The translations under genes and the position numbers were made by a program. A DNA stretch of 64,000 bases from Proteus alimentorum (GTDB lineage: Bacteria; Pseudomonadota; Gammaproteobacteria; Enterobacterales; Enterobacteriaceae), in NCBI RefSeq assembly GCF_002607735.1, contig NZ_NBVR01000031.1, forward strand, positions 558,001 to 622,000. The letters are read 5' to 3'. This document shows, one piece after another, positions 28,655 to 40,874 of the stretch. Position 1 is the first letter of the stretch. Each line of letters begins with the position of its first letter. A model generated the notes under the pieces. The model was not told the DNA's origin and searched no databases. It saw only the letters and a program-made list of their open reading frames with translations.

Positions 28655-30187
28655 ATGCCTTTATCACAAGATGACTCTTCACCACGCCCTTTAGAAATTG
28701 CAGCTATTGACCTCGGTTCTAATAGTTTTCATATGATAATTGCGCGTGTTGTTAATGGCGCATTACAAGTATTAAGTCGTTTAAAACAGCGGGTTTATCT
28801 TGCTGATGGACTTGATGATGATAACGAATTAAGCGAAGAGGCTATGTTACGTGGGCTCTCCGCCCTTTCTCTTTTTGCTGAAAGGTTACAGGGCTTTCCT
28901 GCAGAAAATGTCACCGTCGTAGGAACGCACACTTTGCGTGTCGCCACTAATGCGAAAGTCTTTCTTCAACGAGCCAAAGAAGTGATGCCTTATCCTATTG
29001 AAATTATTTCAGGGCATGAAGAAGCTCGACTTATTTTTATGGGTGTTGAACACACTCAATCTGAAAAAGGTCGAAAGCTCGTTATCGATATCGGTGGTGG
29101 CTCAACAGAATTAGTTATTGGTGAAAACTTTGAGCCCATTTTAATTGAAAGCCAACGTATGGGTTGTGTCAGTTTTAGCCGTCAATTTTTCCCAGAACAG
29201 AAAATTAGCGGATCCGCTTTTCGTAAAGCACAAGAAAAAGCAGCACGTAAAATGGAAAAAATTGCATGGCAATACAAAATGACTGGCTGGGATGTGGCGT
29301 TAGGGGCATCAGGAACAATTAAAGCGGCTCATGAGATCTTAGTTGAGCTTGGTGAAAAAGACGGTGTTATCACACCTGAACGCCTACTTATGCTCACTAA
29401 ACAAGTTTTACGATTTAAAAAATTTAAAGATATCACCCTGCCGGGTTTATCCGATGAGCGCAAACATGTTTTTGTACCCGGTTTGGCGATTTTATGCGGT
29501 ATTTTTGATTCATTAGGATTAAAAGCCCTACACCTATCTGACGGTGCATTACGTGAAGGTGTACTTTATGAAATGGAAGGCCGATTCCGCCATCAAGATA
29601 TTCGCCAACGCACAGCTAAAAGCCTTGCAGAGCACTATAATATCGATAGAGAACAAGCAAAACGGGTTCTCGAAACCATGCAATCTCTTTACGCTCAGTG
29701 GGCAGAGCAAAATCCTAAATTAGTTCGCCCTGATTTAGAGGCTATTTTAGTGTGGGCAGTCATGTTACATGAAGTGGGATTAAGCATTAATTTAAGTGGA
29801 TTACATCGCCATTCTGCTTATATTCTTTCAAATACTGATTTACCCGGTTTTAATCAAGAGCAGCAACTGTTATTAACAACCCTCGTTCGCTATCACCGAA
29901 AAGGGATCAAGTTAGATGAGTTGCCTAAATTTAATCTTTATAAAAAGAAACAGTATTTTCCACTCGTACAAATACTAAGATTAGCAACTTTGCTTAATAA
30001 TCAGCGACAATCGACAACAAAACCTGCATCTTTGCGTTTAGTTACAGATGAAAATCATTGGGTGCTTTATTTTCCTAAAAAATATCTTTCCGATAACACA
30101 TTGATGGAATTGGATTTAGAAAAAGAACAAGAACATTGGCAGTCAGTTCCGGGTTGGAAATTGGAGATAAAAGAGGAATCTGCTTAA
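28655..30187 (+). CDS. ppx: Ppx, exopolyphosphatase
   Basis: Ppx removes terminal phosphates from polyphosphate. It has 510 residues (E. coli 513). The ASKHA nucleotide-binding fold shows [17 protein letters not shown] at about 12-28, GHEEARLIF with the catalytic Glu, and the phosphate loop [14 protein letters not shown] near 143-156. A C-terminal HD-like helical domain follows ([14 protein letters not shown], then [10 protein letters not shown]). It is co-transcribed with ppk and ends before a terminator. Confidence 0.96.
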   Translation: MPLSQDDSSPRPLEIAAIDLGSNSFHMIIARVVNGALQVLSRLKQRVYLADGLDDDNELSEEAMLRGLSALSLFAERLQGFPAENVTVVGTHTLRVATNAKVFLQRAKEVMPYPIEIISGHEEARLIFMGVEHTQSEKGRKLVIDIGGGSTELVIGENFEPILIESQRMGCVSFSRQFFPEQKISGSAFRKAQEKAARKMEKIAWQYKMTGWDVALGASGTIKAAHEILVELGEKDGVITPERLLMLTKQVLRFKKFKDITLPGLSDERKHVFVPGLAILCGIFDSLGLKALHLSDGALREGVLYEMEGRFRHQDIRQRTAKSLAEHYNIDREQAKRVLETMQSLYAQWAEQNPKLVRPDLEAILVWAVMLHEVGLSINLSGLHRHSAYILSNTDLPGFNQEQQLLLTTLVRYHRKGIKLDELPKFNLYKKKQYFPLVQILRLATLLNNQRQSTTKPASLRLVTDENHWVLYFPKKYLSDNTLMELDLEKEQEHWQSVPGWKLEIKEESA

Positions 30188-30207
30188 CAATATGATATTA
30201 TACAGAA

Positions 30208-30233
30208 AAAGACGCTAGTCAATGCGTCTTTTG
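30208..30233 (+). terminator. ppk-ppx terminator
   Basis: AAAGACGC pairs with GCGTCTTT, followed by a short T run, 21 bp after the ppx stop. Confidence 0.85.
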
Positions 30234-30433
30234 TTGCATCTATCATACAACGACTATCAAATAACAACTATCACATAACAACATGGGTTTGATTTGTGAC
30301 CATAATATGAACATCACCAACGCAATATTGTTCAAGATTCATATTTTTTATACGGAGAAGACCGATAATCATCCTAAAATGGAATAATTAGTGTCAATGG
30401 TTATCTCCCTCGTAAGAATTAAAAAGGAATAAC

Positions 30434-31897
30434 ATGTCTCAACCAGCTATCAACAATGATACTGCGGCTGCCATCAATCCGTATTCACAAAAAGTGGCAC
30501 ACCTGCGTCAGCAAATTTTGAGCATCTTTCTCGAAGATGATCATTTTGTTGAAACCGTTTTAGGTGAAGCAAGTGAAAATGATAGGCTGAGCCACCATGA
30601 ACTTCATGAAAAAATCACCACTGTTAGAGAATTACTACAAGATCTACACGCGGCAGATATTGCAGATATTCTTGAAGCCCTTCCCTATGACGAACGTCTA
30701 GCCCTGTGGCATTTGGTTGATAATAATGAACGTGGTGCTGTTTTAGTCGAAGCTTCTGTCGCCGTTTGGGACAGCTTAATAAAAGATATGACTGACCGTG
30801 AATTATTACGATCGGTCGCCACATTACATGTGGATGAGCAAGCGTACATCGCAGAGCACTTACCTCGCGATACAATGCGTCGTCTTCTTACCTATTTAGA
30901 ACCAAGCCTGCGTAATAGAATAAGAGAAGTTCTTCAATATCCAAAAGACAGTGTCGGTCAGATGATGGATTTTGAGTTCGTCACTGTGCGAGGCAATGTT
31001 ACATTAAAAACAGTACAGCGCTATCTACGCCAACGAGGCTCTATTCCTGAAGCAACAGATAAAATTTTCGTTATTGATAATAAAAACCATCTGTTGGGCG
31101 AACTTCCATTAACCACCGTTTTAACGCAATCGCCAGATAAACTTGTCTCTGATGTAATGAAAACAGACACAGTGAGCTTTATGCCAGAAGAAAAAGGCGA
31201 AGATGCGGCGGGTGCGTTCGAACGTTATGACTTAATTTCCGCAGCGGTTGTTGATAGTAATGGTCTTCTCATGGGGCGATTAACCGTTGAAGATATCGTT
31301 GATAACATGCATGAAGAGAGCGATACCAATATTCGTCGTATGGGGGGGTTGAGCCCAGAAGAAGACGTCTTTGCACCCGTTGGACAAGCAGTTAAAACGC
31401 GTTGGACTTGGCTTGCAATTAACTTATGTACTGCTTTCGTTGCCTCTCGTGTTATCGGTGTGTTTGAGCACACCATCTCACAATTAGTCGCTTTAGCAAC
31501 ACTGATGCCGATTGTTGCTGGTATCGGGGGAAATACAGGTAACCAAACTATCACCATGATTGTACGTGCTTTGGCGCTACATCAGATACAAACAGGGAGT
31601 TTCTCTTTCCTCATTTTAAGAGAGCTAGGTGTCGCCTTTATCAATGGTATTGTGTGGGGAGGCATCATGGGGATCGTCACCTTCTTACTTTATGGCGACC
31701 TTGCAATGGGTGCCGTGATGACCATGGCAATGGTACTTAACCTGTTAATGGCCGCCATTATGGGCGTATTAATACCGATGACGATGATTAAATTAGGTAA
31801 AGATCCCGCCATTGGTTCAAGCGTTATGATAACCGCGATTACAGATACAGGTGGTTTCTTTATCTTCTTAGGTTTAGCAACTATTTTCTTAGTCTAA
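30434..31897 (+). CDS. mgtE: MgtE family magnesium transporter
   Basis: This 487-residue protein has the MgtE layout: a cytoplasmic N-domain of helical repeats (about 35-160, with DLHAADIADILEALPYDERL), two CBS domains (about 165-290) and five membrane helices (about 315-485). The membrane region holds the ion-pore signature MPIVAGIGGNTGNQTITMIV. MgtE is a homodimeric, Mg2+-gated channel; cytosolic Mg2+ bound between the N and CBS domains closes it. E. coli lacks mgtE, so this is a lineage-specific gene after ppx. The 246 bp leader shows no Mg2+ riboswitch I can recognise. Confidence 0.93.
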   Translation: MSQPAINNDTAAAINPYSQKVAHLRQQILSIFLEDDHFVETVLGEASENDRLSHHELHEKITTVRELLQDLHAADIADILEALPYDERLALWHLVDNNERGAVLVEASVAVWDSLIKDMTDRELLRSVATLHVDEQAYIAEHLPRDTMRRLLTYLEPSLRNRIREVLQYPKDSVGQMMDFEFVTVRGNVTLKTVQRYLRQRGSIPEATDKIFVIDNKNHLLGELPLTTVLTQSPDKLVSDVMKTDTVSFMPEEKGEDAAGAFERYDLISAAVVDSNGLLMGRLTVEDIVDNMHEESDTNIRRMGGLSPEEDVFAPVGQAVKTRWTWLAINLCTAFVASRVIGVFEHTISQLVALATLMPIVAGIGGNTGNQTITMIVRALALHQIQTGSFSFLILRELGVAFINGIVWGGIMGIVTFLLYGDLAMGAVMTMAMVLNLLMAAIMGVLIPMTMIKLGKDPAIGSSVMITAITDTGGFFIFLGLATIFLV

Positions 31898-31915
31898 AAC
31901 AAGCCCTATTACACT

Positions 31916-31950
31916 AACGCCACTGATAATAAAATACAGTGGCGTTTTTT
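31916..31950 (+). terminator. mgtE terminator
   Basis: AACGCCACTG (31916-31925) pairs with CAGTGGCGTT (31937-31946), followed by T6. Confidence 0.92.
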
Positions 31951-31968
31951 ATGTCAATCAAACAGCTA

Positions 31969-32190
31969 TTAAGCCGTTGTTGAGAAGTAATAATAGACAA
32001 GCAACAAGGCAATAACCAATGAAGTAATAAAAGTCTTTTTAACAGAAGCACTTAATAAATAGCTATCATTTTGATTGGTACTATTAAGCATGGTTTTTAA
32101 TACTAAACCACCACCTAATGCGATGATAGAAAGTGATGCGAACAGAACAATTGCAGCGAAGAGAACAGCACTCATTGAGATAGAGACCAT
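31969..32190 (-). CDS. Small two-helix membrane protein, function unknown
   Basis: This 73-residue protein has two predicted membrane helices (about 7-31, VLFAAIVLFASLSIIALGGG; and 52-68, FITSLVIALLLVYYYF) joined by a polar loop with KTMLNSTNQNDSY. A strong ribosome site GGAGG lies 5 bp before the ATG, supporting a real gene. It is convergent with mgtE. I do not recognise the family. The first helix has a glycine patch that could serve helix packing. Confidence 0.7.
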   Translation of the reverse strand: MVSISMSAVLFAAIVLFASLSIIALGGGLVLKTMLNSTNQNDSYLLSASVKKTFITSLVIALLLVYYYFSTTA

Positions 32191-32959
32191 AAATCCTCCG
32201 ATATATCAATTGACTTACTGATGTAATTATAATCAAAAATAATTTTTTTGATGCCTCTTTTTGTTTTTATTTTCAATTTAACAACACATCTCAAAAAAAC
32301 CACATTGCGCATAAAAACACAAAAATAAAATCATCAACAAATACTTTATTGAATTTTAATTTCAATAATCATAAAAATATTAAAACAAAATTCCATTAAG
32401 CGGCAATTTAACATACAGTAGAATATTCTAATAATTCATTTTCTATCAGATCATATCTTTCATTATTAATACCATTAGCTTTATTAATTATCTAATAATA
32501 ACTTTATTTATGGAAAATAATAAATTAACTTATTTCTTAATTTATTATTTCCACACTTATTTAGTATTTGAATAAATATATTCATCATTAAACCTTTTTT
32601 ATTTAGAGACACTGCATTCTTACTTTTTTTAATCAATATAATAATTTTATAATATATTGTGAAATCACACACTTTGATATTTAATATCACAAAACGGAGA
32701 CAATTAAACCGATAAAACCGTAACTTATCGACATGACAGTTAATGCTGTTATTTTGATTTTAACTATTTACATTATTAATAGCTTCCTGTTATAACTGAA
32801 ACCATCATCACAACATTATTCTTTCTCGCATAAATAGCCTTTAAATAACCTTTTGCTGTTATTTATTTTTACCCTATTTTATTCGCTAATTTAAAAAGAA
32901 TCTAATTGTGATCTTATTACTTATTATTTTTATCACGATGATTATTATAGGTTGTTATT
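32191..32959. other. Gap of about 770 bp between the small membrane protein and the MHS transporter
   Basis: Very AT-rich. A 60-codon minus-strand frame (32508-32690) is Lys/Asn/Ile-rich and lacks a ribosome site, so I do not call it. ATTGTGATCTTATTAC near 32904 has one CRP-like half (TGTGA) only. No terminator or repeat stands out. It presumably holds the divergent promoters. Confidence 0.5.
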
Positions 32960-34333
32960 ATGACATCACAATCACACTCCACTCAGCCGTTGAGTCAACC
33001 TACGGCAAGACCATTGAACCGCAACGACTATAAAACGTTGGGTTTATCCTCACTAGGGGGAACTTTGGAGTTCTATGATTTCGTGATCTTCGTGTTCTTT
33101 ACGAAAACATTGAGCCACTTGTTCTTTCCCGGTGATAACGCCTTTATTGCCCAAATGCAGACATTAGGGATTTTTGCTGCTGGTTATCTTGCTCGCCCTT
33201 TGGGTGGCATTATTATGGCACACTATGGAGATATTATTGGGCGTAAACGCATGTTTACCTTAAGTATCTTCTTAATGGCGGTACCAACATTAGTGATTGG
33301 TTTATTACCAACTTATGCCAGCATTGGGGTTGCAGCACCATTATTGTTGTTATTAATGCGCATTATGCAAGGTGCTGCCATTGGTGGTGAAATGCCGGGT
33401 GCTTGGGTGTTTATCGCAGAGCACACGCCAAAACAACGTTATGGTTTGGGTGTAGGAACATTAACTTCAGGTATTACAGGCGGTATTTTATTAGGTTCCA
33501 TCGTTGCTATCATCGTTCAACGCAGTTATAGCGCCCAAGAAGTGAATGATTTCGCATGGCGTATTCCCTTTATCTTAGGGGGCGTATTTGGCTTAATCTC
33601 TGTTTACTTACGTCGCTTTTTACAAGAAACACCTATCTTTAAAGAGATGGCAGCGAAAAAAGCGTTAGCCCAAGAAATGCCCGTGGTTTCTGTTATTAAA
33701 AATCACAAGCAAGCGTGCTTAATTACAGCGGCATTAACATGGTCTTTATCAACGGCTATTGTTGTCACCATTTTGATGACACCCGGTGTCATTGTTGAAG
33801 GGATCTATAAAATTGATAGAACCACGTCATTAGAAGCGAATTGTGTTGCAACATTAACCTTAACCTTAGGTTGCATATTCTGGGGTTGGATTGGTGACAA
33901 ATTAGGAACACGCGCGTCAATGACATTATCATGGGGTGGTTTGATTGTTACCGCATTCCATTTCTATGGCAGTTTAGATGCAACAATGTCAGGTTTTCAG
34001 TTAGCGTTTAACTATGGTTTGATGGGCTTTTTTGTTGGGGCGATTGCTACTACGCCTATTGTTAGCACAAGAGCATTTCCACCATCAATTCGTTTTTCTG
34101 GCTTGTCTTTTGCTTACAATATGGCTTATGCCTTGTTCGGTGGATTAACACCCATGTTAACAGGAATATGGTTAGAAAAAACCGCCATGGCAGGCGCCTA
34201 TTATGTTGCAGGCGTATCATTATTAGCGATTGCAGTCGCTTTCTTACCTTTAGCTTATAAAGGGTGGACTGCGGTAACACCGAAAGTTAGAGAGAAAGAA
34301 GTGGCACTGCAGGTTGATAAAGTGATCGGCTAG
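32960..34333 (+). CDS. MHS family (metabolite:H+ symporter) MFS transporter
   Basis: This 457-residue protein has 12 membrane helices. The N-terminal LGGTLEFYDFVIFVFF contains the Glu-Phe-Tyr-Asp signature of the MHS (2.A.1.6) subfamily. YGDIIGRKRMFTLS is the loop 2-3 motif, and MQGAAIGGEMPGAWVFIAEH is the helix 4-5 motif. MHS members import citrate, ketoglutarate, proline/betaine or shikimate; the substrate here cannot be told from sequence. It is a single gene with its own terminator. Confidence 0.88.
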   Translation: MTSQSHSTQPLSQPTARPLNRNDYKTLGLSSLGGTLEFYDFVIFVFFTKTLSHLFFPGDNAFIAQMQTLGIFAAGYLARPLGGIIMAHYGDIIGRKRMFTLSIFLMAVPTLVIGLLPTYASIGVAAPLLLLLMRIMQGAAIGGEMPGAWVFIAEHTPKQRYGLGVGTLTSGITGGILLGSIVAIIVQRSYSAQEVNDFAWRIPFILGGVFGLISVYLRRFLQETPIFKEMAAKKALAQEMPVVSVIKNHKQACLITAALTWSLSTAIVVTILMTPGVIVEGIYKIDRTTSLEANCVATLTLTLGCIFWGWIGDKLGTRASMTLSWGGLIVTAFHFYGSLDATMSGFQLAFNYGLMGFFVGAIATTPIVSTRAFPPSIRFSGLSFAYNMAYALFGGLTPMLTGIWLEKTAMAGAYYVAGVSLLAIAVAFLPLAYKGWTAVTPKVREKEVALQVDKVIG

Positions 34334-34364
34334 GCTTTTACCAATATTGCCTCTCCCCTTATAC

Positions 34365-34394
34365 ATACCGCCCTTATTAAGGGCGGTATTTTTT
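34365..34394 (+). terminator. Terminator of the MHS transporter
   Basis: ATACCGCCCTT pairs with AAGGGCGGTAT around a 3-nt loop, followed by T6. Confidence 0.93.
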
Positions 34395-34420
34395 ATGCTG
34401 AATTTTATGGCAATAAAGAC

Positions 34421-34452
34421 AAAAAAGGATACCTGATGGCATCCTTTTTTTT
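34421..34452 (-). terminator. dtpA terminator
   Basis: AAAAAAGGAT pairs with ATCCTTTTTT. It has T runs in both directions and lies 28 bp past the dtpA stop. Confidence 0.88.
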
Positions 34453-34479
34453 CTTAACATTTTGTTTTAATGGCACAAA

Positions 34480-35946
34480 TTACTGTGTCATTTTACTTAA
34501 CATAGGTGCAGTGATCAGCATTAGAATTGCGATAACACCTGTTACAATACCGATTTGTAAGAATACACTGCTGTAAATTTCTAATGAAGCGTGAGCACTT
34601 TGTACATCTTCTGGTACTGCCATTAAACTCGCAACTTTACCTGCAATAATTGCAGCAGCTGCCGAAGTTAAGAACCAAGCGCCCATAATAAAGCCCATTA
34701 AACGCTGTGGTACAAGTTGAGCAACCATTGCAAGACCGAGTCCTGAAATCATTAACTCACCAATACTTTGGAAACCATAACTTGCGACTAACCACCATGA
34801 AGACACAATACCTGCTTCATTTGCCATGCTTGCACCCAGTGGTAGCACTAAAAATGCGGTCGCACTTAAAAACATCCCCACAGTGAACTTATATGGCATT
34901 GGCAGTTTATCACCCATAAAGTTATATACAGCCGCTAATAGTGGGCTTGCTAACATGATCCAGAATGGATTAAGTGACTGGAATTGCTCAGGTTGAACAC
35001 TGAAACCTAAAATAGAATGCTCAACGTTATGGATTGCGAAGAAGTTTAAAGATGTTGGCATTTGATCGTAAAGAACGAAAAAGACCACCGCTTCAACCAT
35101 CAGTAAGAATGCCACAATCATCTTGCGACGTGCCACACCTTTCATCATAAAGGTTTCACGCGCAAAAATCAGGATGATCCCTAATGAGATGACAGCTAAA
35201 GACCAACTAGCCACTTCATTATTATGTAACAGCCAAGTCGATACTGCGGTTAAAGCAACGATACCCACCAGCGTTAATAATAATTTTGAATAATTAAGCG
35301 GTTCAAAATCAGGTCTAGAACCTTTATCTTTGATCCAACCACGGCAAACCATAAAGTTTGCTAAGGTGATCAGCATACCCACAACGCTTAATGCAAACGC
35401 AACATCCCAGCCATAATTAGCCGCTAACCATGGTGTTGCCAACATAGATAAAAATGAACCTACGTTGATAGACATATAGTACATCGTAAATGCACCGTCT
35501 AATTGCGGATCGTCTTTCTCATAGCAAGTTGCTAATAATGATGATGGGTTAGCTTTAAATAAACCATTACCTACTGCAATCGTTGCAAGTCCCCAATAAA
35601 TCACATCTTTATCGTGATCAGAGAATGCCACCATCGCATAACCAATTGCCAGTACGATTGCCCCAAGAATAATAACCCTTTTAGTACCAAGGACTTTATC
35701 CCCAAGCCATCCACCGATAGCAACAAAGCCATAAACTAATGCGGTAAATGCAGCAAAAACAGTGATAGCTTCTGCTTCACCCATGCCCAGCATTTTAACC
35801 AAGTAAACGGCCATGATCCCTTGCAGACCGTAATAGCCGAAACGTTCCCATAATTCGATTGAGAAGATGAGATAAAACGCACGAGGCTGTTTAAATGCAT
35901 TCAGGCTCGGTTTTTGTCCATCGTCAGGTGTGTTTGCAGTTGACAC
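34480..35946 (-). CDS. dtpA: DtpA, di-/tripeptide:H+ symporter
   Basis: This 488-residue POT/PTR family transporter is closest to E. coli DtpA (TppB): MSTAN start, [39 protein letters not shown] with the ExxERFxYY motif, and [15 protein letters not shown]. It has 14 helices, with the two bacterial extra helices near 215-265. It imports di- and tripeptides with protons. In E. coli dtpA is OmpR-dependent; I could not identify an OmpR site. Confidence 0.94.
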   Translation of the reverse strand: MSTANTPDDGQKPSLNAFKQPRAFYLIFSIELWERFGYYGLQGIMAVYLVKMLGMGEAEAITVFAAFTALVYGFVAIGGWLGDKVLGTKRVIILGAIVLAIGYAMVAFSDHDKDVIYWGLATIAVGNGLFKANPSSLLATCYEKDDPQLDGAFTMYYMSINVGSFLSMLATPWLAANYGWDVAFALSVVGMLITLANFMVCRGWIKDKGSRPDFEPLNYSKLLLTLVGIVALTAVSTWLLHNNEVASWSLAVISLGIILIFARETFMMKGVARRKMIVAFLLMVEAVVFFVLYDQMPTSLNFFAIHNVEHSILGFSVQPEQFQSLNPFWIMLASPLLAAVYNFMGDKLPMPYKFTVGMFLSATAFLVLPLGASMANEAGIVSSWWLVASYGFQSIGELMISGLGLAMVAQLVPQRLMGFIMGAWFLTSAAAAIIAGKVASLMAVPEDVQSAHASLEIYSSVFLQIGIVTGVIAILMLITAPMLSKMTQ

Positions 35947-36507
35947 TAAAAACCTCTAATTATTTTATTACGCCTTTATACTTAGGCTAATTTTTACAAA
36001 AATTTCGTTATTCAAGACAGAGTTAAAGCTCGGTGAATTTCATACTGGATTGTTATTCTTTGAAAAGAGTTCAACGCAGAGAAAAACAAGGATGGCATTC
36101 TATCACTGGAAAGCATAATTATCTAAGAATTATAACTAACTATTGCGTTTTATCATAGTTACAGCCATTTGTACAAAATAGTTATGCGATTAAAAAAACA
36201 TCAAACAAAATAACTCACTGATAATCAATAAATTATTTTACACTTAATTATCTCTATATAAACAATTAAGCTACGCTACTGCTTATCGCTAATTTGCTGA
36301 ATTATCACTTATTGAATAACAACGATAAAATAATGCCAGTAGCAATTTGTTTTAATTGATTAAAATAACGCCAATAAAACACATTCCTTGACTTAATTTC
36401 CATATTTCCTCCATTTTTAACTGTGAAGAAACAGGTAGAATGTCAGCATTCCAGATTTTCATTTCAGTATTTCTGATTAGCTAGTTGCCAGTGAGATCAC
36501 AAAAGTA
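35947..36507. other. Divergent promoter gap between dtpA and mdtA
   Basis: This 561 bp AT-rich region carries the divergent dtpA and mdtA promoters. Only a BaeR-like site near 36404 stands out. No open frame with a ribosome site is seen. Confidence 0.5.
36404..36421 (+). promoter_or_regulatory. Candidate BaeR box upstream of mdtA
   Basis: ATTTCCTCCATTTTTAAC matches the E. coli BaeR consensus TTTTTCTCCATDATTGGC at 13 of 18 positions, including all of CTCCAT. It lies 87 bp before the mdtA start, a plausible activator position. BaeR is encoded four genes downstream. Confidence 0.5.
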
Positions 36508-37743
36508 ATGAATAAAAATAAAAATGCTAAAAAAAGAGTTTCTCTCATTATCGCTTTAATCGTCGTAATCGCAGGGGGTTACGCCTATTGGCAATTTAAT
36601 GCAGCAAAAACAACGTTGCCTGAAAATAAAGAGGCTCAAGCAACAAACTCACAAAATCGAGGTACATCAGGATCTCGTCGCCCTCCTTTACCGCCTGTTC
36701 AAGTTGCAACATCAACACAAGAAGATGTTCCTCAATTTTTATCTGCTTTAGGCACGGTAAAAGCCACTAACAGTGTAACCGTCACTAGCCGTGTTGAAGG
36801 CCAATTAATGGCGTTACATTTCACGGAAGGACAACACGTTCAAAAAGGCGATTTATTAGCTGAAATTGACTCTCGCCCATTTGAGGTTCAATTAGCCCAA
36901 GCCAAAGGACAACTTGCAAAAGATCAGGCGACATTAGCTAATGCACGTCTTGATTTAGCACGTTATCAGAAATTAGCGAAAACTAATTTAGTCTCACAAC
37001 AAGAGCTCGATAATCAGCAAGCGTTAGTCAAACAATCTGAAGCCAGCATTCGTATTGATGAAGCCACTATCAGTAATGCACAACTACAACTCACTTATAG
37101 CAAAATCACGGCACCTATTTCCGGTCAAGTGGGTTTAAAACAAGTTGATGTTGGGAATTATATCTCTGGGGGGTCATCTACGCCTATTGTCGTTATCAAT
37201 CAAATGGATCCTGTTGATGTGCTTTTTACCTTGCCAGAACAAGATCTCGCGAATGTTATTCAAGCACGTAAAAATAATGCAGATTTACCCGTCATCGCAT
37301 TAGATAGAAATAATCAATTTGAATTAGCTAAAGGAAAATTATTTAGTGTTGATAACCAAATTGATGCAACAACGGGCACCATTAAATTAAAAGCACGCTT
37401 CCCTCAGCAAGAGACCACATTATTTCCTAACCAATTTGTCAATGTCCGTCTTTATGTCACCACATTAGAAAAAGCCGTTGTTATTCCTAATGCTGCTCTG
37501 CAAATGGGTAATGAAGGTCATTTTGTTTGGGTGGTGGATAGCGAAAATAAAGTGAGTAAATTACGTGTTGAAGTGGCATTACAAAATGCAGAGAAGGTCG
37601 TCATAGCGTCTGGTTTATCGACAGATCAGCGCGTTGTCACTGATGGTGTGGATAGATTAACACCGGGTGCAAAAGTCGATATCGTGACACCAACGGCGCC
37701 AAAGACGAAAGAAAATAACCGTGTTGTTGCGGAGAAAGCGTAA
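36508..37743 (+). CDS. mdtA: MdtA, RND efflux periplasmic adaptor
   Basis: This 411-residue membrane fusion protein has an N-terminal membrane anchor (about 9-28) and a Pro/Ser-rich linker. A lipoyl-like half-motif ([20 protein letters not shown]) is followed by a coiled-coil hairpin (about 125-185), a second lipoyl half ([19 protein letters not shown]) and beta-barrel domains. It links the MdtBC pump to an outer membrane channel such as TolC. Its TAA overlaps the mdtB ATG by one base. Confidence 0.95.
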   Translation: MNKNKNAKKRVSLIIALIVVIAGGYAYWQFNAAKTTLPENKEAQATNSQNRGTSGSRRPPLPPVQVATSTQEDVPQFLSALGTVKATNSVTVTSRVEGQLMALHFTEGQHVQKGDLLAEIDSRPFEVQLAQAKGQLAKDQATLANARLDLARYQKLAKTNLVSQQELDNQQALVKQSEASIRIDEATISNAQLQLTYSKITAPISGQVGLKQVDVGNYISGGSSTPIVVINQMDPVDVLFTLPEQDLANVIQARKNNADLPVIALDRNNQFELAKGKLFSVDNQIDATTGTIKLKARFPQQETTLFPNQFVNVRLYVTTLEKAVVIPNAALQMGNEGHFVWVVDSENKVSKLRVEVALQNAEKVVIASGLSTDQRVVTDGVDRLTPGAKVDIVTPTAPKTKENNRVVAEKA

Positions 37744-40700
37744 TGACCGAAAAAACACACGGTACCGGTGGGGGACCCTCTCGCTTATTTATTCTGCGCC
37801 CTGTTGCAACCACCCTTTTTATGGTCGCCATACTCTTAGCCGGAATTGTCGGCTATCGTATGCTACCCGTCTCTGCGTTACCTGAAGTTGATTATCCCAC
37901 TATTCAGGTCGTTACTCTCTATCCCGGAGCGAGCCCTGATGTCATGACATCAGCGGTTACCGCGCCTTTAGAGCGCCAATTTGGGCAGATGTCTGGATTA
38001 AAACAGATGTCGTCACAAAGCTCGGGAGGGGCATCGGTGATCACACTGATGTTCCAATTAACATTACCCTTAGATGTTGCAGAGCAAGAGGTACAGGCTG
38101 CGATAAATGCGGCTACGAATCTGTTACCCTCCGATTTACCTTATCCGCCGATTTACAGCAAAGTCAATCCGGCTGATCCACCTATTTTAACCTTAGCGGT
38201 TACTAGCTCCGCATTACCGATGACACAATTGCAAGATATGGTTGAAACCCGTATTTCGCAAAAAATTTCACAAGTTAATGGCGTCGGTTTAGTCGCTTTA
38301 GCGGGTGGTCAGCGCCCTGCGGTTAGAGTCAAACTCAATGCGCAAGCCGCAGCATCTTACGGTTTAGATAGCGAAAAAATTCGTGTAGCCATCAATAATG
38401 CGAACGTTAACTCAGCGAAAGGGAGTCTTGATGGGCCAACCCGTTCTGTGACGTTATCTGCTAATGATCAGATGAAATCATTAGAAGATTACCGTCAGTT
38501 AATCGTTACTTATAAAAATGGCGCGCCTATTCGTCTATCTGATATCGCGACCATTGAACAAGCACCTGAAAACAACCAATTAGGTGCATGGGCGAATAAT
38601 GAGCAAGCGATTATTATTAATGTTCAACGACAACCTGGCGTTAACGTCATTGATACCACTGATAATATTCGTAATTTATTGCCTGATTTAGTCTCTAATT
38701 TACCAAAATCCGTTAATGTTGAGATCTTAACAGACAGAACCACAACCATTCGCGCTTCAGTTAAAGATGTGCAATTTGAGCTTGGTTTAGCTATCGCCCT
38801 TGTGGTGATGGTCATTTATCTCTTTTTACGTAATGGTGTCGCAACCTTAATCCCAAGTATTGCCGTACCGCTTTCATTAGTGGGTACGTTTGCCGTGATG
38901 TATTTTTGTGGATTTTCTGTCAACAACCTGACCTTAATGGCATTAACCATTGCCACGGGCTTTGTTGTCGATGACGCCATTGTTGTGATTGAAAATATCT
39001 CCCGTTACCTTGAACGTGGTGATAAACCGTTAACAGCCGCCTTAAAAGGGGCTGGTGAAATTGGTTTTACCATTATTTCGCTTACCTTCTCTCTTATTGC
39101 CGTACTGATCCCTCTGTTATTTATGGGGGATATTGTTGGCCGCTTATTTAGAGAGTTTGCAATCACCCTTGCTGTCGCCATTCTAATCTCTGCGGTGGTT
39201 TCGCTCACATTAACGCCAATGATGTGTGCTCGATTGCTAAAGCCTGAAAATGAAATCAAACACAACCGTTTTGAAATGGCGTGCGAGCGTTTCTTTGAAA
39301 GAATGATTGCCGTGTATGCAGTTTGGCTCAAACGTGTTTTAAACCATCAATGGATAACCCTTGGCGTAGCACTTAGTACATTGGTGCTCACTGTATTGCT
39401 ATATATGTTTATTCCTAAAGGCTTCTTCCCATTACAAGATAACGGGCTATTGCAAGGAACCATTGAAACCTCACAATCTATTTCTTATCAAGCAATGGTA
39501 GAAAAACAGCAGCAAGTCGTTGATAAATTAATTGATGATCCGGCTATTGATAATATTGCTAGTTTTGTCGGTATTGATGGAAGCAACGCAACACTCAATA
39601 CGGGACGATTACAAATCACGTTAAAACCCCTCGATCAGCGTGATGATAGGATAGATGTGATTATTCCTCGTTTACAAGAACGTATCGCTTCTATTTCAGG
39701 CATGACGCTCTATCTGCAACCAACTCAAGATTTAACGATTGATACGCAAGTTTCTCGTACTCAGTATCAATTTACGCTACAAGCAACATCATTGGATGAA
39801 TTGGCTTATTGGGTGCCTAAGCTCTCTCAAGCACTAAAAGACAGTCCTGAATTAATGGATATCAGCAGTGATTGGCAAGATGGCGGCATGATGGCGTATA
39901 TCAAAGTGGATAGAGACTCAGCAAGCCGTTTAGGTATTTCAATGAGTGAAATTGATAACGCACTTTATAATGCGTTTGGTCAGCGTTTAATTTCAACTAT
40001 CTACACTCAAGCTAATCAGTATCGCGTGGTATTAGAACAAGATATTCGTAATGGAGATGGATTGCAGGCACTTTCAGCCGTGCATTTAACAGGTAACGAT
40101 GGTGCGATGGTGCCTTTATTATCGATTGCATCCGTAGAGCAACGCTTAGCGCCACTTTCTATTAATCATCAAGAGCAATTCCCTTCAGCAACATTCTCAT
40201 TTAATGTCGCTGAACAATCCTCTCTTGAAGACGCGGTGAAAGCAGTGAAATTGGCTGAAGAGCAAATTTCTATGCCAAGAGATATTACCACGCAATTCCA
40301 AGGGGCGACCTTGGCATTTGAAAGTGCGCTTTCAAGTACTTTGTGGCTGATTATCGCGGCAATTGTCGCAATGTATATTGTATTAGGTGTGTTATATGAG
40401 AGTTTTATTCACCCTATTACGATTTTATCGACACTACCAACAGCAGGTGTCGGCGCATTATTGGCTTTAATAGCCGCAGGCAATGAACTTGATATTATTG
40501 CGATTATTGGGATCATCTTGCTTATCGGGATCGTAAAGAAAAATGCGATCATGATGATAGACTTCGCCCTTGCCGCTGAACGAGAACAAGGTTTAACACC
40601 TTACGAAGCTATTTATCAAGCGTGTTTATTACGTTTCCGCCCAATCTTAATGACCACAATGGCGGCGCTATTAGGTGCTTTGCCTTTAATGTTAAGTACC

Positions 40701-40874
40701 GGTGTAGGGGCAGAATTACGTCAGCCATTAGGGGTTTGTATGGTTGGGGGCTTAATTATGAGCCAAATCTTAACCCTATTTACAACACCAGTGATTTATC
40801 TGTTATTTGATAAATTATCGCTCTATATCAACCGTAATAAACACGTTGAGAATAATAACGGGGCTGTATCATGA
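37743..40874 (+). CDS. mdtB: MdtB, RND multidrug efflux transporter subunit
   Basis: This 1043-residue HAE1-type RND protein has 12 helices and two large periplasmic loops. The start [19 protein letters not shown] and the helix 4 text [14 protein letters not shown], with the paired Asp residues that carry protons, are visible. MdtB pairs with MdtC as a heterotrimer that exports bile salts, novobiocin and similar compounds. It begins one base inside the mdtA stop and ends with ATGA shared with mdtC. Confidence 0.96.
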   Translation: MTEKTHGTGGGPSRLFILRPVATTLFMVAILLAGIVGYRMLPVSALPEVDYPTIQVVTLYPGASPDVMTSAVTAPLERQFGQMSGLKQMSSQSSGGASVITLMFQLTLPLDVAEQEVQAAINAATNLLPSDLPYPPIYSKVNPADPPILTLAVTSSALPMTQLQDMVETRISQKISQVNGVGLVALAGGQRPAVRVKLNAQAAASYGLDSEKIRVAINNANVNSAKGSLDGPTRSVTLSANDQMKSLEDYRQLIVTYKNGAPIRLSDIATIEQAPENNQLGAWANNEQAIIINVQRQPGVNVIDTTDNIRNLLPDLVSNLPKSVNVEILTDRTTTIRASVKDVQFELGLAIALVVMVIYLFLRNGVATLIPSIAVPLSLVGTFAVMYFCGFSVNNLTLMALTIATGFVVDDAIVVIENISRYLERGDKPLTAALKGAGEIGFTIISLTFSLIAVLIPLLFMGDIVGRLFREFAITLAVAILISAVVSLTLTPMMCARLLKPENEIKHNRFEMACERFFERMIAVYAVWLKRVLNHQWITLGVALSTLVLTVLLYMFIPKGFFPLQDNGLLQGTIETSQSISYQAMVEKQQQVVDKLIDDPAIDNIASFVGIDGSNATLNTGRLQITLKPLDQRDDRIDVIIPRLQERIASISGMTLYLQPTQDLTIDTQVSRTQYQFTLQATSLDELAYWVPKLSQALKDSPELMDISSDWQDGGMMAYIKVDRDSASRLGISMSEIDNALYNAFGQRLISTIYTQANQYRVVLEQDIRNGDGLQALSAVHLTGNDGAMVPLLSIASVEQRLAPLSINHQEQFPSATFSFNVAEQSSLEDAVKAVKLAEEQISMPRDITTQFQGATLAFESALSSTLWLIIAAIVAMYIVLGVLYESFIHPITILSTLPTAGVGALLALIAAGNELDIIAIIGIILLIGIVKKNAIMMIDFALAAEREQGLTPYEAIYQACLLRFRPILMTTMAALLGALPLMLSTGVGAELRQPLGVCMVGGLIMSQILTLFTTPVIYLLFDKLSLYINRNKHVENNNGAVS

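Noticed and set aside
31225-31557. 110-codon frame opposite mgtE
   Set aside because: Antisense shadow of the MgtE membrane domain.
32508-32690. 60-codon minus-strand frame in an AT-rich gap
   Set aside because: Lys/Asn/Ile-rich composition as expected from AT-rich DNA, no ribosome site, no family resemblance.
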